NCBI GenBank assembly: GCA_046734795.1
Contig: JBKPRX010000175.1
Span: 1 to 16,348 of the forward strand
Source: JBKPRX01 sp046734795
Lineage (GTDB): Bacteria; Actinomycetota; Thermoleophilia; Gaiellales; Gaiellaceae
Direction of reading: 5' to 3'
DNA length: 16,348 bases
This document shows, piece after piece, positions 1 through 5,645 of the stretch; the first letter of the stretch is position 1, and the number at the start of each line of letters is the position of its first letter. Under the pieces are notes generated by a model, which ran no database searches, was not told the DNA's origin, and was given only the letters and a program-made list of their open reading frames with translations. The position numbers and the translations under genes were made by a program.

Positions 1-384
1 GACGACCGCGACATCCGGTGAAGCCGGGCGCCCGAGACGGCGGCGGAGCTCAGCGAATGCGTCGGCCGCCGGCGGATAGACGCGGTCCGGCTGCCAGAGC
101 GCGTTCGGCGAGGCGCGCAACGTGCCCGAGCCGATCACGACAACGTCGGCGCACGCGCGCAAGAGTCCCATCACGAATCGATCTGCCTCGCTCTCGCCGC
201 TGATCAACCGATTCGACTGCTCGAGCGACGTGATGGCGACGGTTCCGTCCACGGTCTGCACGAAGTTGGCGTAGAGGAGCGAGTCCCGCAGTCCGAATCG
301 GCCGCCGTACAGCGCACTCAGCTCGTCCGGCAGGTCGAACGATGGCGCCTCGGCGTCTTCGTAGAGGAGCTCGAGCGGCTTCAT
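1..384 (-). CDS. RibD C-terminal-domain (DHFR-fold) pyrimidine/pterin reductase, C-terminus cut by window edge
   Basis: Reading the minus strand from ATG at 384 gives 128 codons with no stop before the window edge, so only the N-terminal part is present. The protein starts MKPLELLYED and carries the family signatures ANFVQTVDG, SGESEADRFVMGLLRA and DVVVIGSGTLR, the nucleotide-binding elements of the RibD C-terminal domain, a dihydrofolate-reductase fold using NADPH. No deaminase domain precedes it, so it is the stand-alone reductase type. Its ATG overlaps the stop of the upstream SDR by 4 nt (ATGA, 384-381), indicating translational coupling in the same operon as folE. Family members act in riboflavin synthesis, but the stand-alone Mycobacterium tuberculosis protein Rv2671 is known to have dihydrofolate reductase activity. 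The pterin neighbourhood favours a dihydropterin or dihydrofolate substrate here; that is inference. Confidence 0.85.
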   Translation of the reverse strand, partial: MKPLELLYEDAEAPSFDLPDELSALYGGRFGLRDSLLYANFVQTVDGTVAITSLEQSNRLISGESEADRFVMGLLRACADVVVIGSGTLRASPNALWQPDRVYPPAADAFAELRRRLGRPASPDVAVV

Positions 385-1043
385 GCCCAGCCGTAGACCG
401 GCACCGACGCGCCGGTGACCGCGGCGGCCGCGTCGCTGCAGAGAAACGCGATCACACTCGCGATCTGCTCCGGCGGAACCGCGACGCGCAGCCGCTCCTC
501 GGAGAGCGCGGCGCGATTCTGGGGTGTGTCGATCACCGACGGCAGGACCGCGTTGACGCGCACGCGCTGTCCCGCAAGCTCGGCCGCGAGCACTTCCGTG
601 AGCCGAATCACGGCTGCTTTCGTCACGGCGTACGCGGCGGCGCCGGCGCTGCCCGTCACCGCAGCACGCGACGAGATGTTCAGGATCGCCGCGCCTTCGG
701 GCAATCGTCGCGCCGCCGCGCGGCACGACCAGAGCGCCGTTCCGAGATTCAGGTCGTGTACGAAGCGATACTCGTCCGGCTCGGCCGCGGCGACGGTGCC
801 GCTCCGAAAGCCACCGACGGCGTTGATGACCCAGCGCGGTCTCTGCCCGTCGGCGGCGAGTCGGTCCCAGAGAGCTTCGACCTCGTCGGGTGACGTCAGA
901 TCGGCCTTCTCCCACCTGGCGCGCTCGTCGCCGGCGCCCGCTCGGTCGACGCCGACGACCGTGTCGCCTCGCGTCGCGAATGCATCCACGAGGGCCGCTC
1001 CCAGTGCACCGCCCGCTCCGCAAATGAGGGCGACGTCGGCCAC
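381..1043 (-). CDS. Short-chain dehydrogenase resembling quinonoid dihydropteridine reductase
   Basis: A 220-residue SDR. The GTG start at 1043 overlaps the folE stop by one base (TAGTG). The Rossmann motif GAGGALG lies at residues 9-15, an acidic D33 ends beta-2 (suggesting NADH preference), the serine region is ISS at 123-125, and the catalytic pair is Y138 and K142 (YAVTK). Two features recall eukaryotic dihydropteridine reductase rather than FabG: AVGG at 75-78 replaces the usual NNAG, and a later segment reads AVLPSVIDTPQNR, close to that enzyme's AVLP...LDTPMNR. The expected reaction would be NADH-dependent reduction of quinonoid dihydropterin to tetrahydropterin. The location between folE and a RibD-type reductase, with a carbinolamine dehydratase 1.5 kb away, supports a pterin role. 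The SDR assignment is certain; the substrate is inferred. Alternatives are a FolM-like dihydromonapterin reductase or an unrelated SDR. Confidence 0.9.
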   Translation of the reverse strand: MADVALICGAGGALGAALVDAFATRGDTVVGVDRAGAGDERARWEKADLTSPDEVEALWDRLAADGQRPRWVINAVGGFRSGTVAAAEPDEYRFVHDLNLGTALWSCRAAARRLPEGAAILNISSRAAVTGSAGAAAYAVTKAAVIRLTEVLAAELAGQRVRVNAVLPSVIDTPQNRAALSEERLRVAVPPEQIASVIAFLCSDAAAAVTGASVPVYGWA

Positions 1044-1705
1044 TACTGCGTGCGCGCTTGTGCGTGCACCTCGGCGAGGAACTCGCGCCGCAGCTCGGCT
1101 TCGGCGAATGCGCCGCGCCAGTGTGTCGTGATGGTGGAGGACGGCTCTTCGACGCCGCGCATGTGCGTGCAGAGATGCTCCGCTTGCAGATGCACGGCGA
1201 CACCGCGGGGCGCGACGAGCTCTTGGAGCGTGTCGGCAATCTGCTCGCCGAGGCGCTCCTGCACGGTGAAGCGGCGCGCGTACAACCGCACGAGGCGTGT
1301 CAGCTTCGAGATGCCGATGATCTGCCGGTCCGCGACGTAGCCGACGTACGCGAACCCGAAGAACGGCAACGCGTGGTGCTCGCAGAGTGCGTGGAAGGCG
1401 ATCGGCCCTTCGACGATTTGCGGCGGCGCAGCGAACGCCGCCGGATTGCCCTCCGCTGGGAACGACGTCAGGAGCTTCGGGTCGCCTTCGTAGCCGGCGG
1501 TCGCATCCTGCAGCGCACGGAGGAACCGGTCCGGCGTCTCGCGCGTGCCGGGCGTATCGAGGTCCATGCCGAACGCTTCGAAGATCTCGGCCACGTAGTT
1601 GCGATAACGCAGCCAGTCGTCGGTGCCGATCTCGCGCGGCACGCCGCGGGACCACGGTTGCCCGCATGGCAGCTCGACGACGTTCTCCGGCTCGGTCAGC
1701 TCCAC
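1043..1705 (-). CDS. folE: GTP cyclohydrolase I
   Basis: A 220-residue enzyme converting GTP to 7,8-dihydroneopterin triphosphate, the first step of folate and tetrahydropterin synthesis; the family forms a cytosolic homodecamer. Zinc ligands are visible as C108 and H111 (LCEHHALPFFG) and C179 (HLCTHMRGV). The substrate-site signatures SKLTRLVRLYARRFTVQERL and DTPGTRETPDRFLRAL are intact, and the length is close to the 222 residues of the E. coli enzyme. I chose the GTG at 1705 because a strong Shine-Dalgarno, AAGGAGG (minus strand of 1711-1717), sits 5 nt upstream; the open frame continues further 5' without homology. It overlaps the end of the phosphatidyltransferase gene by 10 nt and the next SDR by 1 nt, so it is an internal operon gene. 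All key residues are present. Confidence 0.96.
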   Translation of the reverse strand: MELTEPENVVELPCGQPWSRGVPREIGTDDWLRYRNYVAEIFEAFGMDLDTPGTRETPDRFLRALQDATAGYEGDPKLLTSFPAEGNPAAFAAPPQIVEGPIAFHALCEHHALPFFGFAYVGYVADRQIIGISKLTRLVRLYARRFTVQERLGEQIADTLQELVAPRGVAVHLQAEHLCTHMRGVEEPSSTITTHWRGAFAEAELRREFLAEVHAQARTQ

Positions 1706-2529
1706 GAGCTCCTCCTTGTCGAACGAGAGAGATGTCCTCGCCTCGACTCGAGCGCGACGAGCACGAGCGTCTCGGCGAGGAGGACGAACAAGAACGCAAG
1801 TGGGTGGCCCGTCGCGACGAAGAGTCCGAGCGCGAGCAGCTGCGTCGAGAGGCCGAAATTGGCGACGACAGCGATCGTGGCGCGGTCGTGGTAGCGCTCG
1901 GCTGAGGTGCCGAGCCTGCGGATCCGCCACGCGGCGAATCGCTCGGCGGCCCGATCCTGCGGCGCATAGACGAGTGCGTAGATCCGCGCGAGCGCGGCCG
2001 TTGCTCGGCTGTCGGGCAGCGGCATGGTCTCGGCCGGCTCGCCGTGAGCGAGGCGGTAGAGGTGCTTCAGGTTGAAGTTCGCCGAGACGATCAGGGTCAT
2101 CGCCACGAATCCCATTACGGCGGCAAGTGGCGAATCGGTTCGGAACCCGATACTTGCCCAGAGGGCGGCGCCGACGACGAGGTCGGCCTCCGAGTCGAGA
2201 TACCGGCCGAGCACGGTAACTCGGCCGCTTGCGCGGGCGAGCTGGCCATCCGCGTTGTCGAGCACCGTCTTCAGCTGGAGCAGGAGCGCGCTCGTGAGCA
2301 GGTGGCCGCGCCCGAGCTCGGCAGCGGCGAGGATGCCCGACGCCGTGCCGGCCGCGACGACGAGCGGCGGCGCGACGCGAAGCGGCAACAAGGCCAGGAC
2401 GACGAGGTGCGCAAGCGGGCGGAACACGTACTCGCACGCGTACTCGACCGCCGGTTGGGGCTTGCGCGAGCGCTCGAAGAGCGTCTCTGCGGGCGCTGCA
2501 CAGTCGACGTGAAGCTCCGGGACTGCCAC
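1696..2529 (-). CDS. CDP-alcohol phosphatidyltransferase family membrane protein
   Basis: A 277-residue integral membrane enzyme with the complete family signature: D91, D94-G95, A98-R99, G108, D112 and D116, i.e. the DxxDGxxAR(x8)GxxxDxxxD pattern. Family members transfer a phospho-alcohol from a CDP-activated donor (CDP-diacylglycerol or a CDP-alcohol) to an alcohol acceptor during phospholipid or polar-lipid synthesis. Hydrophobic segments include roughly residues 41-60, 62-71, 120-135, 140-150 and two near the C-terminus. The start is GTG at 2529, with a -10-like TAGGAT 6 nt upstream and no Shine-Dalgarno, so the transcript is probably leaderless. It is the first gene of the minus-strand operon and overlaps folE by 10 nt. 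Why a lipid enzyme heads a pterin operon is unclear, and its alcohol substrate cannot be read from sequence. Confidence 0.9.
   Translation of the reverse strand: MAVPELHVDCAAPAETLFERSRKPQPAVEYACEYVFRPLAHLVVLALLPLRVAPPLVVAAGTASGILAAAELGRGHLLTSALLLQLKTVLDNADGQLARASGRVTVLGRYLDSEADLVVGAALWASIGFRTDSPLAAVMGFVAMTLIVSANFNLKHLYRLAHGEPAETMPLPDSRATAALARIYALVYAPQDRAAERFAAWRIRRLGTSAERYHDRATIAVVANFGLSTQLLALGLFVATGHPLAFLFVLLAETLVLVALESRRGHLSRSTRRSSWS
1711..1717 (-). promoter_or_regulatory. Shine-Dalgarno sequence fixing the folE start
   Basis: The minus strand reads AAGGAGG, followed by a 5-nt spacer (AGCTC) and GTG at 1705. It lies inside the 3' end of the upstream phosphatidyltransferase gene. It decides the start, since no other in-frame start nearby has a comparable site. 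Confidence 0.8.
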
Positions 2530-2535
2530 GCGCGG

Positions 2536-2541
2536 ATCCTA
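2536..2541 (-). promoter_or_regulatory. -10-like element of a leaderless promoter for the phosphatidyltransferase-folE operon
   Basis: The minus strand reads TAGGAT, then 6 nt, then GTG at 2529. There is no Shine-Dalgarno. The same hexamer stands 7 nt before the SMP-30 gene start at 11953, and TAGGGT stands 6 nt before the thioesterase start at 4608. Promoter function is inferred from this recurring position. Confidence 0.55.
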
Positions 2542-2551
2542 GTGGCAGGTC

Positions 2552-2557
2552 CATACT
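2552..2557 (+). promoter_or_regulatory. -10-like element of a leaderless promoter for the carbinolamine dehydratase gene
   Basis: CATACT followed by 6 nt and ATG at 2564, with no Shine-Dalgarno between. It lies only 10 bp from the opposing TAGGAT at 2536-2541, so the two divergent promoters would occupy overlapping DNA. Confidence 0.5.
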
Positions 2558-2563
2558 CCAGGC

Positions 2564-2806
2564 ATGACTGTTCCGGAGGGTTGGACCGAAGTAGACGGAG
2601 CGCTCGAACGAGAGTTCAGCTTCGACAGCTATCGCGACGGCGTCGAGTTCGTCACACGCGTCGCGCAGGCCGCGGACGAGGAAAACCATCATCCCGACCT
2701 CGATCTCAGATACAAGCGCGTCGTCGTCCGCTGGACGACCCATCACGAGGGCGGGATCACCGACCGCGACCGAGAGATGGCGGCGCGCACAAACGAGCTC
2801 GCGTAG
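2564..2806 (+). CDS. Pterin-4a-carbinolamine dehydratase (PCD/DCoH family)
   Basis: An 80-residue single-domain protein. The family dehydrates 4a-hydroxytetrahydropterin, formed when pterin-dependent hydroxylases turn over, to quinonoid dihydropterin. The active-site signature is intact: EENHHPDLDL followed by the conserved Y, then VVVRWTTHHEGGITDRD, giving the H-H-P, W-T-T-H and terminal D residues expected of the family. Length is slightly below the usual 90-110 residues, the shortening being at the N-terminus. The start at 2564 is supported by a leaderless-type -10 6 nt upstream. An SDR follows 11 bp downstream, and folE and a dihydropteridine-reductase-like SDR lie in the divergent operon. 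No aromatic amino acid hydroxylase is in the window; alternative family roles in folate or molybdopterin metabolism remain possible. Confidence 0.93.
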   Translation: MTVPEGWTEVDGALEREFSFDSYRDGVEFVTRVAQAADEENHHPDLDLRYKRVVVRWTTHHEGGITDRDREMAARTNELA

Positions 2807-2817
2807 ATAATCGGCGC

Positions 2818-3591
2818 GTGGAGGGCGCAGTCGGGATCGTCACGGGGTCGGCCGCCGGCATCGGCGCGGCCTGCGCCGAGGCGCTCGCAGCCCGGGGAGC
2901 GCGAGTCGTCGTCAACTACTCGCAAAGCGAAGGCGAGGCGCGTGAAGTGCAGGCCGCCTGCGAGGCGAAAGGCGCCGAGACGCTCCTCGTGCAAGCAGAC
3001 GTCGCGGTCGATGCCGACTGCCGCCGGCTTGCGAAGGACACCGTCGACCGCTTCGGCCGCATCGACTACCTCGTAAACAACGCGGGCGTCACTGCGTTCG
3101 CGGATCACGCCGATCTCGATGCGCTCGACGCGAGCGACTTCCAGCGCATCTACGGCGTGAACGTGATCGGCTCGTTCCAGATGACCCGCGCAGTCGTCGG
3201 CGCCATGCGCGAGCAACGAAGCGGAGCGGTCGTGAACGTCTCGTCAATCGCCGGCGTGATGGGAATCGGTTCCTCGATTGCGTACGCCGCCTCGAAGGGC
3301 GCGCTCAACACGATGACGCTCTCGCTCGCACGCGCGCTCGCGCCGGCGATTCGCGTCAACGCCGTCTGTCCGGGCTTTGTCGAGACGCGCTGGTGGCGCA
3401 ACCGCCTCGGCGACGCCTACGAAGGCCAGCGCGACCGCTTCGCAGAGATGACGCCGCTCAAGACCGTCGTGTCGCCCGAGGAGGTCGCGGACCTCGTGCT
3501 CTGGTTCCTCGAGTCGGCGAAGGTGACAGGCGAAACGCTGATCATCGACAGCGGCCTTCATCTCGGCGCGGCCCCGCTCGTCGCTCGCTGA
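2818..3591 (+). CDS. FabG-like short-chain dehydrogenase/reductase
   Basis: A 257-residue classical SDR. The cofactor motif TGSAAGIG is at residues 9-16, NNAG is present mid-protein, the catalytic serine lies in NVSSIAG, and the catalytic pair is Y156 and K160 (YAASK); PGFVETR follows, as in 3-oxoacyl-ACP reductase relatives. The start is GTG at 2818, 11 bp after the carbinolamine dehydratase stop, with no strong Shine-Dalgarno; no other in-frame start fits the N-terminal beta strand. It is probably co-transcribed with the dehydratase and followed by a strong terminator at 3641-3680. The substrate cannot be told. Sepiapterin-type reduction would suit the neighbours, but nothing in the sequence separates this from a general 3-hydroxyacyl or alcohol dehydrogenase. 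Confidence 0.9.
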   Translation: MEGAVGIVTGSAAGIGAACAEALAARGARVVVNYSQSEGEAREVQAACEAKGAETLLVQADVAVDADCRRLAKDTVDRFGRIDYLVNNAGVTAFADHADLDALDASDFQRIYGVNVIGSFQMTRAVVGAMREQRSGAVVNVSSIAGVMGIGSSIAYAASKGALNTMTLSLARALAPAIRVNAVCPGFVETRWWRNRLGDAYEGQRDRFAEMTPLKTVVSPEEVADLVLWFLESAKVTGETLIIDSGLHLGAAPLVAR

Positions 3592-3594
3592 GGC

Positions 3595-3600
3595 TACAGT
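3595..3600 (+). promoter_or_regulatory. Possible -10 element upstream of the response-regulator leader
   Basis: TACAGT just after the SDR stop fits TANNNT and, if used, would give a leader of roughly 100 nt containing the terminator at 3641-3680. No convincing -35 is visible. This is weak evidence, listed because the regulator otherwise has no room for a promoter between terminator and start. Confidence 0.25.
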
Positions 3601-3640
3601 TCAGTGGTCGGTGCGCACGGGCGCCCCGACGGAGGCTTAG

Positions 3641-3680
3641 GCGCCTCGGAGCGAAGCACGTTGCTCCGGGCGCTTTTTTT
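3641..3680 (+). terminator. Strong intrinsic terminator, possibly an attenuator for the downstream response regulator
   Basis: The left arm 3641-3652 (GCGCCTCGGAGC) pairs with 3663-3673 (GCTCCGGGCGC), giving 11 bp with a single bulged T and a 10-nt loop, followed by seven T at 3674-3680. It can end the dehydratase-SDR transcript. An alternative small hairpin (GAGGC with GCCTC at 3643-3647, loop TTAGGC) and the GGCGCC repeats at about 3620 and 3640 could compete with its left arm, so conditional read-through is possible. Confidence 0.88.
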
Positions 3681-3693
3681 GTTGCGGGAACGG

Positions 3694-3699
3694 AAGGAG
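3694..3699 (+). promoter_or_regulatory. Shine-Dalgarno of the response regulator
   Basis: AAGGAG, 5 nt before ATG at 3705. Its presence shows this gene is not leaderless, unlike the other unit-initial genes here, and so implies a transcript that starts upstream of the terminator. Confidence 0.75.
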
Positions 3700-3704
3700 C
3701 GGAG

Positions 3705-4208
3705 ATGGTGAAGGTGCGAGTTCTCGTCGCCGAGGACGAATCGATCATCAGGCTCGACCTGTGCGCCATGCTCGAGCGCGCGGGCTTTGAGGTGTGTGCG
3801 CAGGCGCGGGACGGACTTACGGCGGTCGAGCTCGCGCGGACGCGCTCACCCGATGTCGCGATCCTCGACGTGAAGATGCAGCCGGTCGACGGCCTCGAGG
3901 CTGCGCGCCAGATCCTCGCCGAACGGATGCTTCCGATCGTGATGCTGACCGCCTACGGAGACGACAGCCTGGTCGAGCGCGCAATCGAGATCGGCGTCTT
4001 CGGCTACGTCGTGAAGCCGTTCCGCGAGCAGGACTTGCTCCCGGCCGTACGGACCGCGATCGCACGGCATCGCGACTTCGTGGAGGGGACGCTGCCGGAG
4101 GCGCCGCTCAGCTTCGACGTGCCAGCGAGCGGAGGCGGCAGCTGGCCGCTTCGCATCGTGCGCCGTGTCGACGGCCGAATCGACGTCGGCGCTAGGGAAG
4201 AGGGGTGA
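3705..4208 (+). CDS. PdtaR-like response regulator with receiver domain but no ANTAR domain
   Basis: A 167-residue protein. Residues 1-125 form a complete receiver: acidic pocket E10-D11, phosphorylation site D55 (ILDVKM), T82 (MLTAY) and K104 (VKPF). The wording (VLVAEDESIIRLDL, PIVMLTAY, VVKPF) is closest to the PdtaR/Rv1626 antitermination regulators. Those continue into a roughly 55-residue RNA-binding ANTAR domain; here residues 126-167 are a proline/glycine-rich tail ending in basic and acidic residues, with no ANTAR signature. The output is therefore unknown: protein-protein signalling or a truncated regulator. The start ATG at 3705 has a good Shine-Dalgarno. The last 17 bp overlap the end of the convergent thioesterase gene. 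The large hybrid kinase at 5973 is the only kinase in the window, but pairing is speculative. Confidence 0.92.
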   Translation: MVKVRVLVAEDESIIRLDLCAMLERAGFEVCAQARDGLTAVELARTRSPDVAILDVKMQPVDGLEAARQILAERMLPIVMLTAYGDDSLVERAIEIGVFGYVVKPFREQDLLPAVRTAIARHRDFVEGTLPEAPLSFDVPASGGGSWPLRIVRRVDGRIDVGAREEG

Positions 4209-4608
4209 CGACGGCGAAGACCGCCGTCGCCTGCGCGATCGTCCGCTCGTTCGCTTCCAGCTGAGCGCGACAGAACGAGAGTCGCCGGCCGAGCCGCGTC
4301 ACCGTTGCCGTCGCCTCGATCCAGTCGCCGTCTCCGGCGGGCGCGATGAAGTCGACGGTGAGGCTCGCTGTCACGACCGGCGTGGGAGGGTCGCTCAAGC
4401 TCGCGATGTTCCGCGCGCACACGACGTCCAATAACGCGGTCGCGACCGCGCCGTGCACCCAGCCGCGGTTGTTGAGATGGCCGTCGTGCACGCGCAGGCC
4501 GAGCGCGATGCCGCGGTGGTCGCGACGCATGTAGACCGGCCCGATCAGCTTGATGAACGAGCTCGTGCGGGGTAGCGGCTCGAATCCCGCCGGTACGTCG
4601 TCGGCCAT
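4192..4608 (-). CDS. PaaI-family hotdog-fold acyl-CoA thioesterase
   Basis: A 138-residue single hotdog domain. The central helix signature NNRGWVHGAVATALLD corresponds to the PaaI/YigI-type motif (the N, the HG pair and the acidic residue at the helix end), and the following strands (VVTASLTVDFIAPAG, IEATATVTRLGRRLSFCRA) match the family pattern. Members hydrolyse acyl- or aryl-CoA thioesters as homotetramers in the cytosol. The start ATG at 4608 has TAGGGT 6 nt upstream and no Shine-Dalgarno, indicating a leaderless transcript. It is divergent from the quinone-oxidoreductase-like gene and convergent with the response regulator, whose last 17 bp it overlaps. The acyl substrate is not evident. 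Confidence 0.9.
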   Translation of the reverse strand: MADDVPAGFEPLPRTSSFIKLIGPVYMRRDHRGIALGLRVHDGHLNNRGWVHGAVATALLDVVCARNIASLSDPPTPVVTASLTVDFIAPAGDGDWIEATATVTRLGRRLSFCRAQLEANERTIAQATAVFAVVTPLP

Positions 4609-4614
4609 CCGCTC

Positions 4615-4620
4615 ACCCTA
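4615..4620 (-). promoter_or_regulatory. -10-like element of a leaderless promoter for the thioesterase
   Basis: The minus strand reads TAGGGT, then 6 nt, then ATG at 4608; no ribosome binding site is present. Confidence 0.55.
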
Positions 4621-4658
4621 AACCGTCGTTCGCCCGACACGATGCAGCGCCGACGAGT

Positions 4659-4664
4659 CAGAAT
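4659..4664 (+). promoter_or_regulatory. -10-like element of a leaderless promoter for the MDR oxidoreductase
   Basis: CAGAAT followed by 7 nt (GCGCGCG) and GTG at 4672. It supports the GTG start over the upstream ATG codons at 4642 and 4663. Confidence 0.4.
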
Positions 4665-4671
4665 GCGCGCG

Positions 4672-5634
4672 GTGAAGGCGATCTGGATCGAGCAGAACGG
4701 CGCGGCCGACGTGCTCGAGTTCACCGACCGTCCCGATCCGACGCCTGGCAAGGGTGAGCTGTTGGTCGACGTCGCAGCGGCCGGGGTCAACTTCCGCGAC
4801 ATCTACGAGCGTCGGGGCGGTGGTTACGGAAGTCCTGCTCCGTGCATCCCAGGGATCGAAGGCGCCGGGACGGTGGCGGAGGTCGGCGCGGGAGTCACGG
4901 ACATCGGCGTCGGAGATCGCGTCGGGTGGACGAACGGTCCCGGAAGCTACGCAGAGCGCGCGATCGTTCGTGCCCGCGCCGCCGTCCCGATTCCCGACGA
5001 CGTGAGCGACGAGATCGCGGCCGCGGTGTTGCTGCAAGGAATGACGGCGCATTACCTCTGCTCGTCGACGTATCCCGTGCAAGGAGGCGAGTGGGTCGTC
5101 GTCCATTCGGCCGCGGGCGGCGTTGGCTTGCTGCTGACGCAGATGGTGAAGCTTCGAGGCGGGAACGTCCTCGCGACGACGTCGGGCGGTGAGAAGGCCG
5201 AGCTCGCGCGTGGCGCGGGTGCCGACGAGGTCGTGGGCTACGACGAGTTTGCAGCGCGCGCGAAAGAGCTCACGGACGGCGCGGGCGTTGCGGCCGTCTA
5301 CGACGGTGTCGGCGCAGCAACATTCGACGACGGGCTCGAGAGTCTGCGCGTGCGCGGCTACATGGTGGTGTACGGTGCGTCGAGCGGCCCGATGCCGGCC
5401 GTCGAGGGTCAGCGGCTCGCGGGCAAAGGTCTCTTCCTGACGCGGCCCTCACTCGTGCACTACACGGCGACGCGCGACGAGCTGCTCGAGCGTTCTGCCG
5501 CAGTCTTCGGCTGGATTCGCGAAGGCAAGCTCGACGTGCGGATCGGCGAGCGGTATCCGCTGGCGGATGCACGGCAAGCGCACGAGGACCTCGAAAGTCG
5601 TCGAACGACCGGCAAGTTGCTCTTGCTGCCGTAG
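4672..5634 (+). CDS. NADPH:quinone oxidoreductase-like MDR-family enzyme (zinc-independent)
   Basis: A 320-residue enzyme of the medium-chain dehydrogenase/reductase superfamily, quinone oxidoreductase branch. The N-terminal GroES-like half has AGVNFRDIYERRGG and PGIEGAGTVAEVG; the nucleotide-binding half has AAGGVGLLLTQMVKLRGGNV, with the glycine motif for NAD(P)H. The cysteine and histidine ligands of zinc alcohol dehydrogenases are absent. Members reduce quinones, enones or related electrophiles with NADPH. I chose the GTG at 4672 because the protein then begins VKAIWIEQNG, the normal family start, with a leaderless-type -10 7 nt upstream; ATG at 4663 or 4642 would add 3 or 10 atypical residues. 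It is divergent from the thioesterase across 63 bp. The substrate is not determinable from sequence. Confidence 0.92.
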   Translation: MKAIWIEQNGAADVLEFTDRPDPTPGKGELLVDVAAAGVNFRDIYERRGGGYGSPAPCIPGIEGAGTVAEVGAGVTDIGVGDRVGWTNGPGSYAERAIVRARAAVPIPDDVSDEIAAAVLLQGMTAHYLCSSTYPVQGGEWVVVHSAAGGVGLLLTQMVKLRGGNVLATTSGGEKAELARGAGADEVVGYDEFAARAKELTDGAGVAAVYDGVGAATFDDGLESLRVRGYMVVYGASSGPMPAVEGQRLAGKGLFLTRPSLVHYTATRDELLERSAAVFGWIREGKLDVRIGERYPLADARQAHEDLESRRTTGKLLLLP

Positions 5635-5645
5635 CCGCTTCGCAA

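Noticed and set aside
381..1967. A 528-codon frame extending the SDR upstream
   Set aside because: The upstream part is a shadow of folE. The SDR fold begins at GTG 1043, which overlaps the folE stop.
1043..2746. A 567-codon minus-strand frame suggesting a larger fusion protein ending in GTP cyclohydrolase
   Set aside because: Only the last 220 codons show homology. The 5' part is the wrong frame of the phosphatidyltransferase gene, and a strong Shine-Dalgarno sets the start at 1705.
2044..2817. N-terminal extension of the FabG-like SDR through the dehydratase and phosphatidyltransferase regions
   Set aside because: The extension is arginine-rich shadow sequence; the Rossmann strand starts right after GTG 2818.
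3592..3704. A named riboswitch or ANTAR-target RNA in the leader
   Set aside because: No known aptamer consensus was recognisable, and the candidate hexaloop TTAGGC lacks the A1 required for an ANTAR target.
4642..4671. ATG starts at 4642 or 4663 for the MDR oxidoreductase
   Set aside because: They add basic residues not typical of the family, and the -10-like CAGAAT would then lie within the coding sequence. The GTG at 4672 fits both homology and promoter spacing.
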